Assembly (NCBI RefSeq): GCF_018100785.1
Contig: NZ_JAGJEC010000002.1
Coordinates: 1,054,001 to 1,118,000 of the forward strand
Direction of reading: 5' to 3'
From: Maribacter sp. MMG018
GTDB taxonomy: Bacteria; Bacteroidota; Bacteroidia; Flavobacteriales; Flavobacteriaceae
DNA: 64,000 nucleotides
Positions 9,531 through 16,346 of the stretch are shown piece after piece. The translations under genes were made by a program, and so were the position numbers. The notes beneath the pieces are model-generated. The model was not told the origin of the DNA. It did no database searches and saw only the letters and a list, made by a program, of their open reading frames with translations. Positions within the stretch are counted from its first letter, which is position 1; every line of letters begins with the position of its first letter.

Positions 9531-9824
9531 ATGAAAACAGAGACCTATATCCGAATAGAACAAATATGTACGCACTACGGTGTAGAAACATCTTTTCTAC
9601 ATCAATTAAAGGAATTTGAAATCGTAAATATCGAAGAGTCCGAGAACATAGAGGTTATCAAGGATTCAGAATTGCCCAAGCTCGAAAAAATGGTAAGACT
9701 ACATCAAGAGCTTGAGATAAACCCACAAGGCCTACAAGCGATAGATCATCTGTTAAAAAAAGTGGTCGACCTACAGGAAGAAGTTATGACGCTTAGAAGA
9801 AAGCTGGACTTATTTGAGATGTAG
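9531..9824 (+). CDS. cbpM: CbpM chaperone modulator
   Basis: A 97-residue protein of MerR-like fold. It has a helix-turn-helix-like N-terminus (YIRIEQICTHYGVETSFLHQL) and a C-terminal amphipathic helix (VVDLQEEVMTLRRKL) typical of CbpM. In known systems it binds the J domain of CbpA and blocks its action on DnaK. The position directly behind cbpA supports the call. About 590 non-coding bases follow. Confidence 0.88.
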   Translation: MKTETYIRIEQICTHYGVETSFLHQLKEFEIVNIEESENIEVIKDSELPKLEKMVRLHQELEINPQGLQAIDHLLKKVVDLQEEVMTLRRKLDLFEM

Positions 9825-10163
9825 CGCTAAAGAAACACTATTCTTTTTTGTAAGATTAAAAGATAGTTCGCCAATTAAATTATATACTATTTTCCTATCT
9901 GTGACCAAGGTGCCGAATTTAAACACGAACAGTGTTTAGCCGTTACATATTCCCTATAAAAAAAGGACTGGCCAAAGATCGTTCACAAAAACAGCCTATC
10001 AAACAAGCATTCAATTAAGCACCCGTAAATCAACCATTTATACACCCTAGAATTTAGCTGTTTTCCTTTTTCAAATTCATCATATTCTATCCATTTCCTT
10101 TAAGTGAAAGTTGATTCTTACAAAATTTGTTTTCAACAATTAAACTATGCATTTCATCGATAA

Positions 10164-10180
10164 TCCATTGATATAATGGA
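10164..10180. promoter_or_regulatory. small perfect inverted repeat, candidate operator upstream of curlin gene
   Basis: TCCATT and AATGGA are separated by GATAT, a 6-bp dyad about 235 bases before the curlin start. The size fits a dimeric regulator site, but short dyads occur by chance in AT-rich DNA. Confidence 0.25.
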
Positions 10181-10342
10181 GATAAGATTTTAATATTGGG
10201 ACATACATAAAACTAAGGATTGTACTTTGGTTTTTAAACTTCTTCCCCCCCTGTGCAGATTACTACTGTACTACATAAATTTTAATGAACGAGGATTGTC
10301 TTAGCAGGTGCAGTAGCATCTTTTAAGGTTACGTGGATATAC

Positions 10343-10364
10343 TTTTTTTAGAAATCTAAAAAAA
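10343..10364. repeat. 10-bp perfect T/A-rich inverted repeat in csgA leader
   Basis: TTTTTTTAGA at 10343-10352 is the exact reverse complement of TCTAAAAAAA at 10355-10364, with two bases between. It lies 50 bases before the curlin ATG. In RNA the stem would be mostly A-U pairs with a minimal loop, so it is more likely a DNA-level operator or a weak leader structure than a terminator. Confidence 0.4.
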
Positions 10365-10414
10365 CAATAGAAAGGTATGTACTAATCTTTTAATCAATAA
10401 TTAATCTAAATTTT

Positions 10415-11437
10415 ATGAAAAAAGTAGTTTTAAGTGCCTTGGCACTAGCAATGGGATCTTTTGTCATGGCCCAGAACAAAAGTGAGATTACCCAAGAAAG
10501 GGCAACAGCGGCAGCCACTGTCAATGTAAATCAAGATGGAAGCGGCAATAGATCCACTGTTGAACAAATTGGTGTTGACGAACATGACACTACGGCTAGT
10601 AGTGTTAAAGTTAAACAACAAGGGAACGACAATAAATCTACTATAGACCAAGGGGATATTTGGGACAATGGTTCTACCGCTACTGGAGTTGCTACCGATG
10701 TATACCAAAACGGTAGGGAAAACAATTCTATAGTAAGTCAAGGGGGACGCTTAAATGTAGCCGATGTTGATCAAGTTGGAGATAAAAACCTATCTAAAAT
10801 AGATGTACAAGGAGGTTACAAAAACCGTATCAAAATAAAACAAAATGACGACAGTAATAAGTCTACCGTTTGGCAAAGCTGGTCATATAACGAGGTATTC
10901 GTAACACAATCCGGAGACAACGCTTATAACGGAGCCAATGTATCTGATGTAAACCAAACATCAACACACAGTTTGGTCGATATAGATCAGGTAGGTAGAA
11001 GAAATAACTCTATAGTTGACCAATACGGTGTAAACACTTCTGGATATGGAACAGATCTTTCCGCAACCGTTAGCCAAACTGGTAACGATAATAAGTCCGT
11101 AGTTACACAAACAGGAGTCTCAAACCTTGTTTCAGTTGTACAGAACGGTAACGACAACTACGCTTCATCTATACAAGATGGCGAGTCCAATCAAATGTAC
11201 ACCACACAACGTAATGGTAATGGCAACAGAAGTTATGCTTCCCAAAATATTACCACTACCAATAGTGTTATAAAAACAATACAACAAAACGGTAACAACA
11301 ATATTAGTAAAGCCTACCAACAATGCGCAACAGACGCTTTGATCTCGGTAACACAAAGTGGTAACGGAAACAATAGCATAGTTAACCAAACATTGGTAGA
11401 CAGCAATACAAGCGCTATTGTAACCCAAAGCAACTAA
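10415..11437 (+). CDS. csgA: major curlin (CsgA-like) amyloid subunit
   Basis: A 340-residue secreted protein. The signal peptide ends around FVMAQ. The rest consists of about 12 imperfect curlin repeats of roughly 20-25 residues with the pattern V.Q.G..N.S.V.Q, for example VNVNQDGSGNRSTVEQIG, VKVKQQGNDNKSTIDQ, ATVSQTGNDNKSVVTQTG and VSVVQNGNDNYASSIQDG. In curli, each repeat forms one strand-turn-strand rung of the extracellular beta-solenoid amyloid. E. coli CsgA has five repeats, so this subunit is much longer. One Cys occurs late (in AYQQCATD). It heads a six-gene run that includes all core secretion components. Confidence 0.93.
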   Translation: MKKVVLSALALAMGSFVMAQNKSEITQERATAAATVNVNQDGSGNRSTVEQIGVDEHDTTASSVKVKQQGNDNKSTIDQGDIWDNGSTATGVATDVYQNGRENNSIVSQGGRLNVADVDQVGDKNLSKIDVQGGYKNRIKIKQNDDSNKSTVWQSWSYNEVFVTQSGDNAYNGANVSDVNQTSTHSLVDIDQVGRRNNSIVDQYGVNTSGYGTDLSATVSQTGNDNKSVVTQTGVSNLVSVVQNGNDNYASSIQDGESNQMYTTQRNGNGNRSYASQNITTTNSVIKTIQQNGNNNISKAYQQCATDALISVTQSGNGNNSIVNQTLVDSNTSAIVTQSN

Positions 11438-11474
11438 AGATTAACCAATATCTATACTAATTGTAGTTCTTATA

Positions 11475-11510
11475 GGGTACGGGACATTTTAAATGTTCCG
11501 TATCCTTTTA
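11475..11510 (+). terminator. hairpin with T tail between csgA and csgB
   Basis: Left arm 11475-11487 (GGGTACGGGACAT) pairs with right arm 11493-11505 (ATGTTCCGTATCC), with two G-U pairs and a TTTTAAA-type loop region, followed by TTTT. It lies 38 bases after the csgA stop and 24 bases before the csgB start. It could act as a partial terminator inside the operon, or as an mRNA-stabilising 3' end for csgA. Confidence 0.7.
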
Positions 11511-11533
11511 AAAATTATAAAACAAAAGAATAC

Positions 11534-12052
11534 ATGAAATACCGATCGTTTCTCTTTTTGTTTATTCTTTTCAATATGTGTCTATACCAACTAAATGCCC
11601 AGGGTATTATAGATGGTAATACAGATAATGAAAACAGTTTGAACACCAGTGCGCAACAGCTAAATTATTTTATACAACAATTCAATGAAACCAACCAGAT
11701 AAACGTAGACAACACAGGTGTTTTTATCCATCAAATCGGAGACGGTAACACAAGTTCGATTACAACACAATCTCAAGTTACCGATGTTCAAGTGAACCAA
11801 TTAGGAAATGCCAATACCGTAGATCTAAATCTAAAAGCCGACGAAATCGACTATACGGTAACACAAAAAGGAAACAACAATCTCTTATTGGAACATAGTG
11901 CCCAAAGTGGAAAACAATTATTGCAAAGAACAATACAACAAAATGGCAATAACCAAAATCTTGTAATTCAAGGCAGAAACAGTATTGTCGATAAAATGAA
12001 GATTACGATGAATAATGGTAGTCAGAGTATTATCATTAGAAATACCAACTAA
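11534..12052 (+). CDS. csgB: second curlin, CsgB-like (candidate nucleator)
   Basis: A 172-residue secreted protein whose signal peptide ends LYQLNAQ. Curlin-type repeats follow: VFIHQIGDGNTSSITTQ, VQVNQLGNANTVDLNL, YTVTQKGNNNLLLEHS and RTIQQNGNNQNLVIQ, then a terminal segment KMKITMNNGSQSIIIR that departs from the consensus. Five or so rungs and a divergent last repeat resemble CsgB, the surface-bound nucleator in E. coli. Assignment as nucleator rather than minor subunit is by analogy. It is separated from csgA by a hairpin and followed closely by csgE. Confidence 0.82.
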   Translation: MKYRSFLFLFILFNMCLYQLNAQGIIDGNTDNENSLNTSAQQLNYFIQQFNETNQINVDNTGVFIHQIGDGNTSSITTQSQVTDVQVNQLGNANTVDLNLKADEIDYTVTQKGNNNLLLEHSAQSGKQLLQRTIQQNGNNQNLVIQGRNSIVDKMKITMNNGSQSIIIRNTN

Positions 12053-12069
12053 AGTCTTTTTTGATTACT

Positions 12070-12843
12070 ATGGGTATACGCCTTTATATTTCATTTTTCC
12101 TTGCGCTTTTTATGGGGGCAATAGCTGGTGCACAAAACTTTAACAAAGAGGTAGAGGCTAAAATAAATATAGACTCAAAAGGGGTACTTACCGACATTAT
12201 TTTCTCTGCCTACAACAAAACAAGTATAAAAAAGAGTTTAAGGTATAAAGCGTTGATAGTAAAAAACTCAAGTCCTACATCCTCTAAAGAACAATTTGAG
12301 GACGAACAATATTTTGTAATCGAAGCAGGCGAGCGCAAAAATATCAGTAAAACCACACTATCGTTAGAAAATAAAGAGAGAACCATAATTTTTGTTCTCT
12401 TATACGATGAAGATAAGGTTATAGGCAAAGACCGTGTCGTAATCAACGGCTTTGAAGGAGAGGATGCCATACAGCCTAAAGTGGTTCAAAAAGACAATCT
12501 AATAGAACCCGACAAAAGGGAGCAATCTCAGGACATAGATTTAATGAAGGGGCTTGTATTCGAAAACACAAAAACAAAACCTGGTCGAGATTTCTATCAA
12601 ATGTTTTACCTGGCTTACCAAAACAATAACATCAATGGAAACAAAATGGTCAAGGTCGATGAGGTATTAGCTATTGGAGGTAATACCCAAATTAAGATAT
12701 ACGCCGGCAATGAACTGGTGGTTCAGTTCTTTCTTAATCCACGAAGTTCATATATCAAGGAAATGGTAGATCAATCCATTTTAAGAATCAACCAATATTT
12801 CATTCACAATAGAGCTATTAGTCAAAATACTATTCAATATTAA
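12070..12843 (+). CDS. csgE: CsgE with N-terminal CsgH-like domain
   Basis: A 257-residue periplasmic protein from ATG 12070 (a TTG at 12061 would add three residues). The signal peptide ends GAIAGAQ. Residues of about 25-135 form a beta-rich module with YKALIVKNSSPTSSKEQF, FVIEAGERKNIS and IIFVLLYDEDK, which resembles the CsgC/CsgH anti-amyloid chaperone fold. A linker precedes the CsgE domain (about 165-250): GLVFENTKTKPGRDFYQMFY, then VVQFFLNPRSSYIKEMV. E. coli CsgE is only about 129 residues and caps the CsgG pore. The fusion joins two curli chaperone activities in one chain. It sits two bases before csgF. Confidence 0.85.
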   Translation: MGIRLYISFFLALFMGAIAGAQNFNKEVEAKINIDSKGVLTDIIFSAYNKTSIKKSLRYKALIVKNSSPTSSKEQFEDEQYFVIEAGERKNISKTTLSLENKERTIIFVLLYDEDKVIGKDRVVINGFEGEDAIQPKVVQKDNLIEPDKREQSQDIDLMKGLVFENTKTKPGRDFYQMFYLAYQNNNINGNKMVKVDEVLAIGGNTQIKIYAGNELVVQFFLNPRSSYIKEMVDQSILRINQYFIHNRAISQNTIQY

Positions 12844-12844
12844 C

Positions 12845-13237
12845 ATGAAACTACTAACCTTTTTATCATTTTTATTTACCATATCGGTATACTCGCAGCA
12901 ATTGGTTTATACTCCCAAAAACCCAAACTTTGGAGGAGAAACCTTTAATTACCAATGGTTGCTAAGTTCGGCACAGGCACAAAATTCTTTTACCGACAAC
13001 CAAGGTTCCAACGACCAACAGTCTGAACTTGAATATTTTCAAGAAAGTTTGAACAGTCAACTTTTAGGACAACTTACAAGGTCTGTTTACAACTCTGAAC
13101 TTGGTGATGGTCTAGAACCCGGTACTTTTAATGTTGGCGACCTACTGTTGGAAATTTTTGAATCTGGAGAAGGTTTGGTCGTTAATATTCTTGACACGAC
13201 CACTGGAGAGCAAACCCAAATCATAATTCCCAACTAA
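12845..13237 (+). CDS. csgF: CsgF curli assembly factor
   Basis: A 130-residue protein with a signal peptide ending SVYSQQ. The mature N-terminus holds the CsgF hallmark: NPNFGG, then LLSSAQAQNSF. In E. coli this N-terminal peptide inserts in the CsgG channel and forms a second constriction, while the rest links the pore to the nucleator at the surface. The C-terminus is polar and acidic. It is packed between csgE and csgG with gaps of 1 and 6 bases, so it is surely co-translated with them. Confidence 0.93.
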   Translation: MKLLTFLSFLFTISVYSQQLVYTPKNPNFGGETFNYQWLLSSAQAQNSFTDNQGSNDQQSELEYFQESLNSQLLGQLTRSVYNSELGDGLEPGTFNVGDLLLEIFESGEGLVVNILDTTTGEQTQIIIPN

Positions 13238-13243
13238 ACAAAT

Positions 13244-14635
13244 ATGAAACTTTACCGAAGTTCCCTCGTTTTAGGGCTCCTCTTACTGCTATCTGGTTGT
13301 GGCACCTATTTCAACCAACCCTTGGCCCCAACCGAGGCAAGAATAGGGGAAACCACGGCCAAGTCCTATTATCTAAAAAATCTACCCTTGCCCAAAGAAC
13401 CTATTGTTGTAGGCGTTTATAATTTTAAAGACCAAACAGGCCAGTATAAAAGCGTTGAAAATGCCAGCACGTTTAGTACTGCCGTACCACAAGGGGCGAC
13501 CACGATGCTTATAAAAGCTCTTGAAGATTCGAAATGGTTTACTCCTATCGAAAGAGAAAATTTATCCAATCTCTTGAACGAACGAAATATTATACGTTCT
13601 ACTCGCCAAGAATATACTGGAGACCAAAGCGGACAACCAAATCTACCTCCGTTGTTATATGCCGGTATTTTACTTGAAGGGGGGATAATTTCATACGACA
13701 CAAATATCATTACCGGCGGTTACGGCGCGCGCTATTTTGGTACTGGCGGTTCAACACAATATAGACAAGACCGTATAACCATATATCTTAGAGCGGTTTC
13801 TACTTCGAACGGAAAAATATTAAAGACAGTCTACGTGTCGAAGACCATACTATCGCAAGCACTGGATGCCAGCTTATTTAAATATGTAAAATTTCAACGT
13901 CTTTTAGAAGTCGAAACAGGTATCACCAAAAACGAACCTATACAATTGGCAATACAAAATGCCATAGAAAATGCTGTTGAATCATTGATAATAGAAGGCA
14001 TACAAGACAATCTGTGGAGCACCAATGAAGGTTCGGCAGTAAACGACTCTATTGTTTCTTTGTACAATCAAAGAAAACTGGAAGAGGAATCCACTCTTTT
14101 ATACAATAGAAAACAAGCCTCTCATGTACTAAAGAACAGTATAGGTATTTATGGGGGCAGCCCAGTACTAAATGCCGATTTTTCGAAGAAATCTCTGGGC
14201 GCCGGTGGAGGAATAAAATATAGCCGTTTCCTATCCCCTAAAATTGATATAGGCCTAAAAGGTGATTATTTCTACTTTACAGGCGGACAAAATTTCTATA
14301 AAGAATATATGTCCGGCAATATTCAATTGGGATATACCATTCTACCCTTTGATGATTTGACCCCGTATATCTATGGCGGTATAGGCGGTATTTTTGATTT
14401 ACGGTCACCAGACCCCTCGCTAACCGAAGATACCTCAGGCCTGAACCTGCAATATGGCCTGTCTTTAAAATATAATATCAACCCCAGACTCTCGCTTTTC
14501 GTAAACGCAGAAAACAACCACACTACCAGTGATGCCATAGACGATGTGGTAAACGGAAAAAGAGACGATTTCTATTATAATTTCTCCATTGGATTAGAAT
14601 GGAGATTTGGTAAAAACATGAATAAACGTAATTGA
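13244..14635 (+). CDS. csgG: CsgG curli secretion pore with extra C-terminal barrel-like domain
   Basis: A 463-residue outer-membrane lipoprotein (lipobox LSGC, Cys19). Residues 30 to about 285 align with E. coli CsgG: VGVYNFKDQTGQYK, FSTAVPQGATTML, NLLNERNIIR, GGYGARYFGTGGSTQYR and VSKTILSQALDASLFKYVKF (the transmembrane hairpins). CsgG forms the nonameric secretion channel. Unlike the 277-residue E. coli protein, about 178 further residues follow. They have alternating hydrophobic/aromatic strands and end in FSIGLEWRFGK, as in small OmpA/OmpW-like barrels. Of the eyelet residues Tyr51/Asn55/Phe56 of E. coli, only Phe seems kept. Confidence 0.93.
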   Translation: MKLYRSSLVLGLLLLLSGCGTYFNQPLAPTEARIGETTAKSYYLKNLPLPKEPIVVGVYNFKDQTGQYKSVENASTFSTAVPQGATTMLIKALEDSKWFTPIERENLSNLLNERNIIRSTRQEYTGDQSGQPNLPPLLYAGILLEGGIISYDTNIITGGYGARYFGTGGSTQYRQDRITIYLRAVSTSNGKILKTVYVSKTILSQALDASLFKYVKFQRLLEVETGITKNEPIQLAIQNAIENAVESLIIEGIQDNLWSTNEGSAVNDSIVSLYNQRKLEEESTLLYNRKQASHVLKNSIGIYGGSPVLNADFSKKSLGAGGGIKYSRFLSPKIDIGLKGDYFYFTGGQNFYKEYMSGNIQLGYTILPFDDLTPYIYGGIGGIFDLRSPDPSLTEDTSGLNLQYGLSLKYNINPRLSLFVNAENNHTTSDAIDDVVNGKRDDFYYNFSIGLEWRFGKNMNKRN

Positions 14636-14642
14636 AAATATA

Positions 14643-16175
14643 ATGAGCATTTTTAAGAATCAAAATTTTAAGGCAGTACTGCTTATAGTCTTCACATTAC
14701 TTGTATCATGCGAAGAGGATACCATAGGTGATGAAGCTTTTGGAACTTTGGAAGGAAAGGTAGTTTCCAATAGTTTCAACATCCCCTTAGAGAATGTAAA
14801 AATCACCACAAACCCTTCTTCTACTACTGTTTTTACGGATAAAGATGGAAATTTTATAATAGAGGATATAAGTATCGGAGACTATTCAGTACAAGCGGAT
14901 AAAGATGATTTTGAAACTTCTTTTGAGCCATCTACCATTTATAGCAATAAAACCACTACCGTGGTTTTTGAACTGGATAGCGTAGCCTCTAAAAATTTAC
15001 AACCGGCCATACCAACCCTAATTTCCCCACAAGACAAGGCAACGGACATTTCCAATCCGGTACAATTTGTGTGGTCTTCGTCCAAAAACGATTCCGACAC
15101 TATTACCTACACATTCGAATTAAGGGATGGCAATACTGGAGAAATTCAAATTTTTGAAAACTTACAAGATACCACTTTAACCATCGATAATTTATCCGTT
15201 GGTGCAAATTATTTTTGGCAGGTTACCGCTGATGACGCTATCACAGAGTCTACACAAAGTAAAATAAGCAGTTTCCAATTAAGAGGTATCGAAAACAATC
15301 GCTTTTTATATGTAAGAACACTCAATGGAAACAATGTCATCTTTTCTGGGGGTGAACCCGCTGGGTTAAATAATTCTGAGGTGGATCAAAACGAAATTCA
15401 ATTGACCTCTTCAGAATTAAATTGTTATAGACCCAAAGCTAACAGAACAGTGAATAAAATAGCTTATATAAGAAACCAAGGAGGTGAATCGCATTTATTT
15501 ACCATGAATTTGGACGGAAGCGGCAAAACACAATTGACCAAGAGTATTCCGATAGCAGGGTTTAGAAACGATGAAATTGAATTTGCTTGGTCTAACAATG
15601 GCAACGTTATCTACTACCCTAATTTCAATAGTTTATACGCCATAAACATTGATGGATCCGGGCTATCAAAAGTTTACGAAGCTCCTTCCGGAGAATTTAT
15701 TACAGAAGTGGCTACCAACCTGTCTAATAATTTAATCGCGATAAAGACTAACGATGCTGCCGGATACAATGTTAAGATACAGACAATAAACCCGGTCAGC
15801 AAGTCGGTTACAAGAACTATAATTGAAGGAATTCCGGGGGCTTTTGGAGGATTGGACTATTCTATAAACGGAAATAAAATATTATATACCAGAGATATTT
15901 CGGGAATAGAGAACACACAATACAGGCAACTGGACAGCCGTATTTTCGAATACGACATTGCAAATGACAATTCTATAGAGATAGATACCGATAAACCAAC
16001 AGGTTACAACAACCTTGATGTCAGTTACGCCCCCAATGAAGGTTATGTGATGTATATACTAACCTCCAATGATGGTATATCTGAAAAGAAAATTTACAGA
16101 AAGGAAATTAATACAAGTGATGATGCAGATCCAGAATTGTTGTTCACCAATGCTTTTATGCCCAATTGGGAATAA
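14643..16175 (+). CDS. large lipoprotein at the end of the curli operon (CarboxypepD_reg / Fn3-like / TolB-like)
   Basis: A 510-residue lipoprotein (lipobox LLVSCEED, Cys23). Residues of about 33-115 look like a CarboxypepD_reg beta-sandwich (GTLEGKVVSNSFNIPLENVK, TDKDGNFIIEDISIGDYSV). About 120-210 resemble an Fn3-like domain with PTLISPQDKATDISNPVQF and ANYFWQVTADD. The rest (about 225-505) has repeated blades like TolB/WD40 propellers (HLFTMNLDGSGKTQLTKS, NSLYAINIDGSGLSKVYE, NGNKILYTRD). It starts 7 bases after csgG, so it belongs to the operon. I know of no E. coli counterpart. A role in anchoring fibres or gating the pore is inference only. Confidence 0.8.
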   Translation: MSIFKNQNFKAVLLIVFTLLVSCEEDTIGDEAFGTLEGKVVSNSFNIPLENVKITTNPSSTTVFTDKDGNFIIEDISIGDYSVQADKDDFETSFEPSTIYSNKTTTVVFELDSVASKNLQPAIPTLISPQDKATDISNPVQFVWSSSKNDSDTITYTFELRDGNTGEIQIFENLQDTTLTIDNLSVGANYFWQVTADDAITESTQSKISSFQLRGIENNRFLYVRTLNGNNVIFSGGEPAGLNNSEVDQNEIQLTSSELNCYRPKANRTVNKIAYIRNQGGESHLFTMNLDGSGKTQLTKSIPIAGFRNDEIEFAWSNNGNVIYYPNFNSLYAINIDGSGLSKVYEAPSGEFITEVATNLSNNLIAIKTNDAAGYNVKIQTINPVSKSVTRTIIEGIPGAFGGLDYSINGNKILYTRDISGIENTQYRQLDSRIFEYDIANDNSIEIDTDKPTGYNNLDVSYAPNEGYVMYILTSNDGISEKKIYRKEINTSDDADPELLFTNAFMPNWE

Positions 16176-16321
16176 CAATTATTAGGTTCGAACCCAGAAG
16201 CTTTCTTTTACTTGAGGTTTATTTTTAAAGAGTTTAAAATATTGTTCCAATATATAAAAAACATATAACACACTACCTGTAGTTAATTTGCTCACTAGTT
16301 CATGGTTAGCGCTCAAAATCG

Positions 16322-16329
16322 TAGTTTTG
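16322..16329 (+). promoter_or_regulatory. -7 element for uvrA
   Basis: TAGTTTTG matches the Bacteroidota -7 consensus TAnnTTTG and ends 17 bases before the uvrA ATG. No good TTG box at the usual upstream distance was found, so this is a partial match. Confidence 0.4.
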
Positions 16330-16346
16330 CAACTTTGCTATGATTC

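Larger units (their letters stand above)
9825..10414. other. 590-base non-coding leader before the curli operon
   Basis: No open frame of convincing length is present. The stretch is AT-rich with three small perfect inverted repeats: AAACAC-N5-GTGTTT at 9921-9937, TCCATT-N5-AATGGA at 10164-10180 and a 10-bp T/A-rich dyad at 10343-10364. A run of eight C lies near 10244-10251 in an otherwise AT-rich context. A near-match to the -7 element (TACTTTG, one base short of TAnnTTTG) lies at 10223-10229. The length is far above the local norm and suggests complex control of the downstream curlin gene. No regulator gene is adjacent. Confidence 0.5.

Noticed and set aside
16185-16194. Palindrome GGTTCGAACC, like the T-loop of a tRNA, after the curli lipoprotein
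   Set aside because: Only the loop-like core is present. The flanks do not make a five-base T stem and no acceptor or anticodon arm can be folded, so it is neither a tRNA nor a convincing attachment site.
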